From positions 1 to 52,134 of the forward strand of contig JAGXQU010000109.1 in assembly GCA_018335895.1 (NCBI GenBank): 52,134 nt of DNA, given 5' to 3'. Below the pieces are notes generated by a model. That model searched no databases, was not told where the DNA came from, and saw only the letters and a program-made list of their open reading frames with translations. The stretch is from Hyphomicrobiales bacterium. Lineage in GTDB: Bacteria; Pseudomonadota; Alphaproteobacteria; Rhizobiales; Xanthobacteraceae. The first letter of the stretch is position 1; every line of letters starts with the position of its first letter. Positions 18,765 to 25,933 of the stretch are shown here, piece after piece. The position numbers and the translations under genes were made by a program.

Positions 18765-21191
18765 ATGCATCCCCTGTTTGCTCGACAGCTCGCGAAATGC
18801 ACTGACGCGAGCGGCCAGCTAGACGCTGCCGCGCTGGGTACACTTGTCAGCGCGGCTTATAGCGAGGCCGATCGTGATCGCGAGCGCACCAATCGCTCGA
18901 TGTCGCTTATGATCGAGGAAGTCGAGAAGGCGCGCGTCAGGCTGCTCGATGCATTTGAAGTGATGCCCGAAGGGCTCGCCCTCTTCGATGCCGACAACCG
19001 CTACGTGCTCTGGAACCGGCGCTACGCCGAACTGCACGCCGGAATCCTGGACCTGGCGATTGGCAAACGATTTGAGGACGTCGTCGGGGAAGCGGTTGCA
19101 AAAGGCCGCTATCCGGAAGCCATCGGCCGCGAGAAGGATTGGCTCGAGTCCCGAATACATTCCCATGCTCAACCGGAAGCCAGCCGCGAATACCGCCTGG
19201 CCAATGATCGCTGGCTCAGGGTCGATGAGCGGCGCACCAGCGACGGCGGCAGTATTGGCGTTCGTATCGACATCACCGAATTGAAGCGCAGGGAGGAGTC
19301 TTTCCGGCTTCTGTTCGATGCCAACCCAATTCCCATGTGGATATGGGATCACGAGACCTACCGCTATCTCGCTGTGAATGACGCCGCCGTTGCGCACTAC
19401 GGCTATAGCCGCGAGCAATTTCTGCAATTGACGCTGTTCGACCTTCACCTGCCGGAAGATTTCGACGCACTAAGACAGATCACACGCGATAGACAAGCCG
19501 GCCAGCATGGCCACCGCAACTGGTCTCACATCAAGGCCGATGGCACCGTCATCACTTCGACGGCCTATGCAAAATTCTGGAAGTACCAAGGTCGTGACGC
19601 GTCGCTGGTCGCAGCGGTCGATTGCACAGAACGCTTGAAGGCAGAGAATGATCTCAAGTTAACGCGCGAGTTTCTCAATACGATCATTGAGAGCGTACCG
19701 ACGCCTATCATTGTAAAAGACGTGAATGAATTGCGTTACCGTCTTATCAACAAAGCTGCGGAGCGTTATTTTGGGCTCGAGCGATGTGCGATGCTCGGAA
19801 AAACAACCGTCGAGACACTGCCCCCAGAAAGCGCCAGGCTCGTCAATAGCCTGGACAAGAAGGCGCTCGAAACAGAAGCGCCGGTTGCCGATGAGCACAC
19901 CATTCTGACTCCCGGTTCTGGCACGAAGCAAGCGTCCACAATACGTCTGCCGATCAGGGATGAGAACGGAACGATCAAGCATTTGCTCGTCGTGATCGAG
20001 GATGTCACGCAAAAACGAACGTTCGAACTCCAGCTTCAACAAGCACAGAAAATGGAAGCCGTCGGAAATCTCAGCGGCGGGATTGCGCACGACTTCAACA
20101 ACCTCCTAACGATCATCATCGGCAATATGGACTTGCTAAGGGGAGAGCTCGAGGGATCCCCGGAAATCCTGAAAACGCTCGACAAAGTACTCGATGCCAG
20201 CCTCAGAGGTGCCACTCTGACCCAGCAGCTGTTGGCATTCTCTCGCAGGCAACCCCTCACAACGAGCTCGTTCGACGTTGGTGTCCTGATTGAGAACATC
20301 TCGACGCTCATGTCCAGAACGCTCGGGGAGAATATTGTAGTCCAGACGAAGTGCGCTCCCGATATTTGGCCAATTGAAGCAGACGCCCATCAGCTAGAAT
20401 CGGCAATCCTGAATATTGCAATCAATGCGCGTGACGCCATGCCAGATGGAGGCAAGCTCTCCATTCTGACAAGGAATACACACATCGACGCAAGTCAGGC
20501 ATCATCGATGGAGCTCGATGCGGGAGACCATGTCGCAATCGAAATTTCCGATACCGGAAGCGGTATCCCCGAGGAAGCCATCAACCGGGTGTTCGAACCG
20601 TTCTTTACGACGAAATCTGCAGGCAAGGGAACCGGTCTCGGCTTGAGCATGGTCTATGGATTTGTGAAACAGTCCCGTGGACATGTAGCAGTTGAAAGCA
20701 AGAGCGGAGTCGGAACGACGTTCACGCTGTATTTTCCCCGCGCCGCCGTGAACAGCACCGCGCAAACACCAAGCCAGCAGTTCGTCAAACCGGTTACCCG
20801 GAGTTACCAGGAAACCATCCTGGTCGTGGATGACAATGTGCAGGTTCGGACGACCGCTGCCGCTCAGTTGAAGCGATTCGGCTATCGTGTCCTCGTTGCA
20901 GACGACGCAAAAGCGGCGCTGAAACTCCTCGGCAGCAACGAGCAGATCGACCTTCTGTTTACTGACATTGTTATGCCCGGCGATCTGAATGGAAAGCAGC
21001 TTGCCAGCGAGGCGCGCAAGCTGCGGCCGCACCTCAAGGTCTTGTTTACGTCGGGTTACCCGATCGTCGCCGACGAGGAGAACGCAGACACCGCATTGGA
21101 GTTTGCGCTGATCTCGAAGCCCTACCGACAGAGAGACCTCGCGCGAGCGATCAACAGTGCCCTTTCGGTCACAAGACTGGAAGTTGCGTAA
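18765..21191 (+). CDS. NahK-like PAS hybrid histidine kinase
   Basis: 808-residue soluble kinase. The N-terminus (HPLFARQLAKC, then LVSAAYSEADRDRERTNRS) matches the leading helical region of NahK-type kinases. Then come a PAS-like domain with FEVMPEGLALFDADNRYVLW, two more PAS domains (about 175-430), HisKA with the acceptor His in GGIAHDFNNLLTI, HATPase (ISDTGSGIPEEA, GTGLGLSMVYGFV), and a receiver with VVDDNVQVR, LFTDIVMPGDL and LFTSGYP. It is 2 bp from the FIST gene, strongly suggesting that the FIST protein regulates its autophosphorylation. The nearby REC-EAL protein is a natural output. No membrane segment. Confidence 0.92.
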   Translation: MHPLFARQLAKCTDASGQLDAAALGTLVSAAYSEADRDRERTNRSMSLMIEEVEKARVRLLDAFEVMPEGLALFDADNRYVLWNRRYAELHAGILDLAIGKRFEDVVGEAVAKGRYPEAIGREKDWLESRIHSHAQPEASREYRLANDRWLRVDERRTSDGGSIGVRIDITELKRREESFRLLFDANPIPMWIWDHETYRYLAVNDAAVAHYGYSREQFLQLTLFDLHLPEDFDALRQITRDRQAGQHGHRNWSHIKADGTVITSTAYAKFWKYQGRDASLVAAVDCTERLKAENDLKLTREFLNTIIESVPTPIIVKDVNELRYRLINKAAERYFGLERCAMLGKTTVETLPPESARLVNSLDKKALETEAPVADEHTILTPGSGTKQASTIRLPIRDENGTIKHLLVVIEDVTQKRTFELQLQQAQKMEAVGNLSGGIAHDFNNLLTIIIGNMDLLRGELEGSPEILKTLDKVLDASLRGATLTQQLLAFSRRQPLTTSSFDVGVLIENISTLMSRTLGENIVVQTKCAPDIWPIEADAHQLESAILNIAINARDAMPDGGKLSILTRNTHIDASQASSMELDAGDHVAIEISDTGSGIPEEAINRVFEPFFTTKSAGKGTGLGLSMVYGFVKQSRGHVAVESKSGVGTTFTLYFPRAAVNSTAQTPSQQFVKPVTRSYQETILVVDDNVQVRTTAAAQLKRFGYRVLVADDAKAALKLLGSNEQIDLLFTDIVMPGDLNGKQLASEARKLRPHLKVLFTSGYPIVADEENADTALEFALISKPYRQRDLARAINSALSVTRLEVA

Positions 21192-21328
21192 GAGCGCACG
21201 GCAAACGGTAAAGCGCTCAGCATTCCCGCTAAGCTGGAACAAGCCTCCGTACCTTTCGCGTAGCAATCTGGTCGCTCGGCGTGAGCTACTACGCGCCGAT
21301 CAGCTTGCTGCCACCTGGTCGGCCGAGC

Positions 21329-21415
21329 TCAATACCAGCGTCCCCGGCCATACCAGCCGCCGCCGAACAGTAGAAAGACTACGAGAAGAATGATGAGTAG
21401 CGTGTTGGTGTCCAT
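21329..21415 (-). CDS. 28-residue hydrophobic stress peptide
   Basis: Very short gene with strong support: a near-perfect ribosome site (AGGAGGT, 6 nt before ATG at 21415) and an EcfG-type promoter 31 bp upstream. The peptide has one membrane helix (TLLIILLVVFLLFGGG) and a Gly/Arg/aromatic tail (WYGRGRWY). It resembles the N-terminal half of the DUF3309 peptide at 30648. Membrane insertion and a stress role are inferred from composition and promoter. It overlaps the end of the minus-strand frame above it by 37 bp, so one of the two may not be translated to its full length. Confidence 0.7.
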   Translation of the reverse strand: MDTNTLLIILLVVFLLFGGGWYGRGRWY

Positions 21416-21651
21416 GGGGTTACCTCCTGGGTCGACCACAACGACAACGTTTCAACGACGTGTTCGTTCCGGTGATACTTTGGAATAGCGCCAGATGCTG
21501 TCCTCCACGTTCCAAGTCCACGCCTTCTTGGCCCGCTTGCGGAATTGTTCTTCGCGCTTTCGGAGAGAACGGCACCACCTTCATCGTCCCATTGCGCAAT
21601 CGCTGCGGCGAACAGGATCGCATCGCTTTCCAAGCGCCTTTCATGGCTCAT
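21379..21651 (-). CDS. Small hypothetical protein with QWDDEGGA motif
   Basis: 90-residue frame from the ATG at 21651, nine bases after the stop of the 78-residue gene. Its N-terminal half (SDAILFAAAIAQWDDEGGA) resembles small stress-associated proteins of bradyrhizobia as far as I recall; the C-terminal part is low in recognisable features and runs over the promoter and start of the 28-residue gene. The overlap makes the C-terminus doubtful, and a frameshift near the end is possible. No function is claimed. Confidence 0.42.
   Translation of the reverse strand: MSHERRLESDAILFAAAIAQWDDEGGAVLSESAKNNSASGPRRRGLGTWRTASGAIPKYHRNEHVVETLSLWSTQEVTPWTPTRYSSFFS
21446..21470 (-). promoter_or_regulatory. 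EcfG-type promoter for the 28-residue peptide
   Basis: On the minus strand GGAAC (21470-21466) is followed after exactly 16 nt by CGTT (21449-21446). This is the consensus of sigma-EcfG, the alphaproteobacterial general-stress sigma factor. The start codon is about 30 bp downstream. Confidence 0.75.
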
Positions 21652-21659
21652 TTCAATTC

Positions 21660-21896
21660 TCAGCCAAGTTTGTTCTTGTGCAGAAAACGAGCGATCTGCG
21701 CTCTTAATCGTGGCCTCTCCGCGCCGCTTCCCAACATTCCCGCATTGTCGAAGATTTCGCGTTGGACGTTGGCCGGTAAGGTGTCCCATTGCATAACCAG
21801 CGACAGACCAAGGCAGCGCAAAATCGTCTCCTCATTGCCAAGCTGCCCATCACTTAGGTCGGCGGAACCCACGCAGTCTGGAACGGCCGGAACCAT
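21660..21896 (-). CDS. Small hypothetical protein, stress operon
   Basis: 78 residues from the ATG at 21896, which has GAGG six bases upstream; the frame extends further but lacks coding character and would cover the promoter. The C-terminal half (VMQWDTLPANVQREIFDNAG, then RAQIARFLHKNK) is amphipathic and like small helical proteins common in bradyrhizobia. It heads a set of two or three minus-strand small genes and has a near-consensus EcfG promoter 29 bp upstream. Function unknown. Confidence 0.62.
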   Translation of the reverse strand: MVPAVPDCVGSADLSDGQLGNEETILRCLGLSLVMQWDTLPANVQREIFDNAGMLGSGAERPRLRAQIARFLHKNKLG

Positions 21897-21924
21897 GAAC
21901 GACCTCGTTTCTGCGACTTTTGAG

Positions 21925-21949
21925 AACGGTCTATTTACATGGGTATTCC
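21925..21949 (-). promoter_or_regulatory. Near-consensus EcfG-type promoter
   Basis: GGAAT (21949-21945) and CGTT (21928-21925) on the minus strand with a 16-nt spacer, one base off the GGAAC-N16-CGTT consensus. It sits 29 bp before the 78-residue gene. Confidence 0.55.
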
Positions 21950-22115
21950 AAGCCGGACCCGCCAGCTTGACCGCAGAAATATTCTGTCTGCTGTGGCGCA
22001 ATTCTGATACAATGAAAGCATCAATTGCAAAAACGTAAGCATTACACAAAGTGAGCGATTTCGCACACTCCCGCTGACGCAAAGCGCCTAACCTTTGCAG
22101 GGGCAAGGATTCGGA

Positions 22116-22856
22116 ATGCGAAAGCAAAAGACTCCATCAGGCCGGAAAGTTGTTTCCAAGAAACAGCGCGCGAAGCTCGATTCACCGCCTTCTGAGGCAT
22201 TCGATCCAGCGGTATTTCTGGAAACGGCAGCCAAAGGCCGCACGATCATCACCCACGCAAAGCGCGAAGTCATCTTCACGCAAGGCGATAATGCGGACTC
22301 TGTTTTCTACATCAGAAAAGGCAAGGTGAAAGTCACCGTGGTTTCGAGGCACGGTAAGGAAGCCATAGTCGCACTGCTCGGCAAGGACGAGTTTCTGGGC
22401 GAAGGATGCTTGATCGGGCAACCGAAACGACTCGCTACTGCGACTGCCATGACAGAATGTCAGACGATGCGCGTCGACAAACCTGAGATACTGCACATCC
22501 TGAAGAGCGAACCCGCATTCTCGCAGCTGTTTATTGCCCACATTCTCGCACGCAACGCGCGTGTCGAGGAGGATCTGGCCGATCAGCTTTTCAACTCGAC
22601 CGAAAAAAGGCTGGCACGCCTGCTCTTGCTCCTGGCGAACTTCGGGAAGGAAGGCAAACCCGAACCTATCATCGCAAAAATCAGCCAGGAGACGCTTGCC
22701 GAGATGATCGGAACGACGCGATCGCGCGTAAGCCATTTCATGAACAAGTTTAGGCAACTTGGCTTCATCGATTACAACGGTCACCTCGAGGTGCACTCCT
22801 CGCTGCTCAGTGTCGTACTGAGCGACCAGCCGCCAACCGTTGCGCAGCCCCGTTAG
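22116..22856 (+). CDS. Crp/Fnr family transcriptional regulator
   Basis: 246 residues from the ATG at 22116, with AAGGA upstream; a TTG at 22095 is weaker. The cyclic-nucleotide-binding fold spans about residues 30-145 (IFTQGDNADSVFYIRKGKVK, FLGEGCLIGQ), followed by the dimer helix and a winged helix-turn-helix (about 175-230; SQETLAEMIGTTRSRVSHFM). The cysteine cluster of oxygen-sensing FNR is absent, so it is not a simple Fe-S oxygen sensor. It diverges from the small stress genes across a 219-bp gap and may respond to redox or nutrient state. Targets unknown. Confidence 0.88.
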   Translation: MRKQKTPSGRKVVSKKQRAKLDSPPSEAFDPAVFLETAAKGRTIITHAKREVIFTQGDNADSVFYIRKGKVKVTVVSRHGKEAIVALLGKDEFLGEGCLIGQPKRLATATAMTECQTMRVDKPEILHILKSEPAFSQLFIAHILARNARVEEDLADQLFNSTEKRLARLLLLLANFGKEGKPEPIIAKISQETLAEMIGTTRSRVSHFMNKFRQLGFIDYNGHLEVHSSLLSVVLSDQPPTVAQPR

Positions 22857-23067
22857 TGCACCGGCGATTCAATACTAGCTGTTGATTCTGCTCACTATTT
22901 TGGCCGCGCCGCGACAGGTTCGTCGTTCGGATTCCTGTTCAATACCGCTCAGTCAGCACAATCTCGCGGCCTTAGACTGAAGGCGGGCTTGAACGAACCA
23001 GTCGTAAAAATTGGTTGTTCGATGTCTCTTTCCGGATAGCGGCAAGATGCCCTTCCGCAATCCGGAT

Positions 23068-23111
23068 GTGCCCGCCGGTCATCCCCCTCGTCCCCCACAG
23101 CCGGCGGGCAC
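23068..23111. repeat. Perfect 11-bp GC-rich inverted repeat
   Basis: GTGCCCGCCGG (23068-23078) and CCGGCGGGCAC (23101-23111) are perfect inverted copies around a 22-nt C-rich loop, in the 327-bp gap between the Crp/Fnr gene and the kinase pseudogene. There is no U-tract. It could be a terminator for the regulator gene, a leader structure of the kinase gene, or a protein site. The gap holds no other gene. Confidence 0.5.
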
Positions 23112-23183
23112 AATCCCGCAATAACCGCTACCCTCGGTGAGAACGTCAAGCCGCAATGTTCTCCCGATACAACAATAGGACCA

Positions 23184-23916
23184 ATGATGTCTTCGCGCGC
23201 AAGCTGGCCTGACCACGGCCAGCCGAACCACGAGTATAGCGATATGCTAAAGGCGAAGCTGGACGCCGCCCTGGCACGCGAGAGCAAGTTAGTTCACGAC
23301 AGAGATACGCTTCTGGAACGCCAAAAGCTGTTGACGCTGGAATTTGAGCATCGGCTGGTGAACAGCCTGCAGATCGTAGCAAGCCTGCTCTCAATGCAAA
23401 GCAGAACCTCAGGATCGCCGGAGGCCGCGGCGCAGCTCAGCGACGCAGCACTTCGTGTAGCTGGGATATCACGCGTTCATCGCCAGCTGCATCTGCTCGA
23501 TCATCAAGTGAACGTCAATTTCAGGCTTTACATTATGCAGCTATGTGCGGATCTGTCTGCGCTGCTATTCCACAACAACCAGAAGCGGAGCGTTCTGGTG
23601 ACCGGGAATGACGGGTTTCTGCCGGTGGCAACCGCCATTCCGCTTGGATTCATAGTCAGCGAGCTTGTGACCAATTCGGCCAAGTACACGGAAGGCAGCA
23701 TTGTCGTTCACGTCGCGGACACACCTGAGGCCCATTCGCTCAGCGTCTCCGACGAGGGCCTCGGGCTTCCGGACGGATGACCCTGCGGGCAGCAAGGGGC
23801 TTGGCATGAACATCGTGCGCTTGCTGGTGAAGCAGATCGACGGGACGCTGCAGTTCAGCCCGGGCCAGAACGGAAGTGGCACCACTGCTACGATTACATT
23901 CCCGCTGCAGGCATAA
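23184..23916 (+). pseudogene. Frameshifted HWE/HisKA_2-type sensor histidine kinase
   Basis: The first frame (23184-23780, 198 residues) has a coiled leader, the HisKA_2 phospho-acceptor segment LEFEHRLVNSLQIVASLLSM and the start of the ATPase domain (GFIVSELVTNSAKY, SVSDEGLGLPDG). It stops at 23780. The ATPase domain continues in the +1 frame from about 23781 (DPAGSKGLGMNIVRLLVKQI, then GTTATITFPLQA) to 23916. Family proteins read LPxGFDPAGSKGLGM without a break, so about two bases appear to be missing near 23779. Either a sequencing error or a real recent inactivation; a full reading would give about 243 residues. These kinases often feed the general-stress (PhyR-EcfG) pathway, consistent with the promoters nearby. 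Confidence 0.8.
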
Positions 23917-23950
23917 AAAGGCGCAGGAATCGACCCCCGCGCCCCTTTTG
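23915..23950. terminator. Bidirectional terminator between kinase and DUF3551-like gene
   Basis: AAAAAGGCGC (23915-23924) pairs with GCGCCCCTTTTG (from 23939) with a bulge, giving a GC stem flanked by A- and T-runs. It lies between the convergent ends at 23916 and 23963, so it would serve both strands. Confidence 0.6.
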
Positions 23951-23962
23951 ATCGAAGGATCG

Positions 23963-24193
23963 TTACTGCCTGACGCTCAGCTTTGAGCGCTCGTTACAGC
24001 TATAGCCTTTGGTGCCCGTACCCATATTCGCGATGCTCTTTTCGCAGGCCGCAGCGGTATCGAAGTTGCAATTCGCATTGCCGGAATTCACCGCACAGAA
24101 CTCCTGCGTACCGGTTACCTTGCTGACCTGCGCGGAAGCGCCCGTGATCATGAGTGCGCTGACGAACGCCGCAGCGATGATTGAGTTGCGCAT
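23963..24193 (-). CDS. Small secreted cysteine-containing protein, DUF3551-like
   Basis: 76 residues with a Sec signal peptide (residues 1-21, IIAAAFVSALMITGASA with cleavage after ASA). The mature part has four cysteines (FCAVNSGNANCNF, AAACEKS, GYSCNER), probably two periplasmic disulfides, in the pattern of DUF3551 proteins of bradyrhizobia. The gene has an EcfG-type promoter upstream and a ribosome site (AGGAGAAA). Function unknown, but the promoter indicates stress induction. Confidence 0.75.
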   Translation of the reverse strand: MRNSIIAAAFVSALMITGASAQVSKVTGTQEFCAVNSGNANCNFDTAAACEKSIANMGTGTKGYSCNERSKLSVRQ

Positions 24194-24228
24194 GTTATAT
24201 TTCTCCTGGGGAATAGTCCCGCACAGGA

Positions 24229-24254
24229 AACGTGCTGCAACAGCGTCCTGTTCC
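24229..24254 (-). promoter_or_regulatory. EcfG-type promoter for the DUF3551-like gene
   Basis: GGAAC (24254-24250) and CGTT (24232-24229) on the minus strand with a 17-nt spacer, matching the sigma-EcfG consensus. The start codon is 36 bp downstream. Confidence 0.75.
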
Positions 24255-24402
24255 TCGCTTAGAAACTATCTTCTTCCACTGATCATAACTTATGGAAGGC
24301 GGCGCGCTGTCGTGCTCCCGCATGTAATGGAACTTCTCAGGCGGAAAGGACGCTTGTCCGATCCAGTTGATCAACGACTTTGTTCGCCGACCTACACTTC
24401 CG

Positions 24403-24666
24403 TCAGAAATTGGCCGCGGCGAGGTAATATGGCCCGCTACTCCTCCGGGAGTACAGTTTCGCTGCTGCAGCGTAAATTGTCTCCCGGTTGGTATCGAATA
24501 TGTCCAGCAGACTTGCCTCGTCATAATTAGACAGTTTTCGGATCTTCAGAAGCGCATCCACTGGTATGGAGAACACTTTCTCGATTACTCCATCATATCC
24601 CCAAAACATCACGGTCTGCCGCGAGCGATCATAGCTGCGGCTCTCGTTGGGAAAGTGGACTGCCAC
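24403..24666 (-). CDS. DUF1488 family protein
   Basis: 87 residues from a GTG at 24666 preceded by GAAGGAA at good spacing; an ATG at 24750 is possible but adds a stretch unlike the family. The protein matches the DUF1488 pattern: FPNESRSYDRSRQTVMFWGY at the N-terminus, an Ile/Leu-rich middle, then FDTNRETIYAAAAKLYSRR and the closing YYLAAANF. DUF1488 proteins are small, soluble and of unknown function, often single genes in bradyrhizobia. Between 24194 and 24402 no convincing gene is seen. Confidence 0.72.
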   Translation of the reverse strand: MAVHFPNESRSYDRSRQTVMFWGYDGVIEKVFSIPVDALLKIRKLSNYDEASLLDIFDTNRETIYAAAAKLYSRRSSGPYYLAAANF

Positions 24667-24934
24667 CGAAGTTCCTTCATTGTTGGTCTGCAGCAGAGCA
24701 GCTGAATTGCGCTCTGCGATCGTCGGAACTTCATATATAGGCTCGATCAACGGTAAATTCTATGTCGAATGATCCACTCCTCGAGCCATGGCCGAGTGAG
24801 CGTTATTGAACAGATTGCCGCCTTAGTGGCATGTTACGAAGGACACACTCGCAACATGCGCTTGAGCGTCACCCTGTCGGCAATTCGCCGACCTCGACGA
24901 TCATTTCGATATAAATCGCTGATTGTTGGTGCTC

Positions 24935-24969
24935 GCGGAGATAACGCTATCCGCGGGATTTTTTTACTT
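24935..24969 (+). terminator. Terminator-like hairpin with T-run
   Basis: CGCGGA (24935-24940) and TCCGCG (24951-24956) form a 6-bp GC stem with a 10-nt loop, followed by a run of seven T (24961-24967). No plus-strand gene ends just upstream; the stretch 24667-25027 otherwise shows nothing. It could end an unannotated small RNA or insulate the downstream sugar operon. Confidence 0.45.
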
Positions 24970-25027
24970 TCGTATTCTCATGCAGCGCTGCTGCCGCGCC
25001 GCTTGCTAATGACATGAGGCCAACAGT

Positions 25028-25876
25028 TTGACCGTCGAACGTGCACGAGCAGTTGCGCTGCAGAAGCCATGGGGCGTTGCAGACCTATCGCCGTGGAGCA
25101 GCGCGAAGACCGACGGCGCTGTTGGCGAGATCTGGTTCGAGCGTTCGAATAAATCTGCAGAAGATTCGTCATTGCTTTTGAAGCTCCTGTTCACCAGTCA
25201 GCCGCTTTCCATCCAGGTCCATCCCAACGACAGTTATGCCAACTCGATTGGCTTACCGAACGGAAAAACCGAGGCTTGGTATGTTTTGAGCGCGGCACCC
25301 GGATCGAAAGTCGCGCTCGGCGTCAGAGAAGAAATCACTTCCCAGCAACTCCGCAGCGCCATCGCGAAGGGCACGCTTCCCGGCATGATGCGTTGGCGTC
25401 CAGTGGCAACCGGCGAGACCATCTCGGTGCCGGCAGGCACGATCCACGCGATAGGCGCTGGTCTCGTTATCGCAGAAATCCAGCAGCGCAGCGACGCAAC
25501 GTTCCGCATGTTCGACTACGGCAGGCAGCGCGAACTTCATATCGATAATGCGGTCGCTGTCGCCGACACTGTGCCCGTCGATACTCGCGCCCAGCCGAAG
25601 CGGCTTACTGATCAGCGCACGGTTCTCGTCTCCGGACCCCATTTTGTATTCGAAAGTATCGCCCTCGCCCCGAATTCAGTCTGGACGCTGATGGCGACGC
25701 AAGAGACGTGGATGCTGGTCGCTAAGGGTACCGCTCGCGCTGGTACCTCCGCCATCACAACGGGCGACGCCATCTTTGCGAAATCCGACAGCGTAGAGAT
25801 CCGGGCAGGGGATCTCGGCGTGCAAATTCTCGTCGCCTATCCGGATACGGCGCCTGTCAAAGCACTGCTCCAATAA
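25028..25876 (+). CDS. manA: Class I mannose-6-phosphate isomerase
   Basis: 282-residue cupin-fold isomerase interconverting fructose-6-phosphate and mannose-6-phosphate. Family signatures: the zinc-site motif QVHPNDSYA near residue 61, KTEAWYVL with a metal ligand Glu, and VPAGTIHAIGAGLVIAEIQQ, with the His ligand, near 137. It is shorter than enterobacterial ManA (about 390), as are many alphaproteobacterial class I enzymes. TTG start at 25028 without a strong ribosome site. It leads a block with a glycosyltransferase, a GH130-like enzyme and a sugar kinase, and would supply mannose-6-phosphate for mannoside synthesis or return it to glycolysis. Confidence 0.87.
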   Translation: MTVERARAVALQKPWGVADLSPWSSAKTDGAVGEIWFERSNKSAEDSSLLLKLLFTSQPLSIQVHPNDSYANSIGLPNGKTEAWYVLSAAPGSKVALGVREEITSQQLRSAIAKGTLPGMMRWRPVATGETISVPAGTIHAIGAGLVIAEIQQRSDATFRMFDYGRQRELHIDNAVAVADTVPVDTRAQPKRLTDQRTVLVSGPHFVFESIALAPNSVWTLMATQETWMLVAKGTARAGTSAITTGDAIFAKSDSVEIRAGDLGVQILVAYPDTAPVKALLQ

Positions 25877-25933
25877 CGTCATGGATAGAGCCGCCCCAGC
25901 CCCCACGTCGACAACCCGTTCGGAAACAGTCGA

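Noticed and set aside
21897-22127. Upstream extension of the 78-residue gene
   Set aside because: It would place the EcfG promoter inside the coding sequence and lacks a ribosome site; the ATG at 21896 has GAGG.
24195-24524. Minus-strand frame of 109 codons
   Set aside because: It overlaps the DUF1488 gene and the EcfG promoter and shows no family features.
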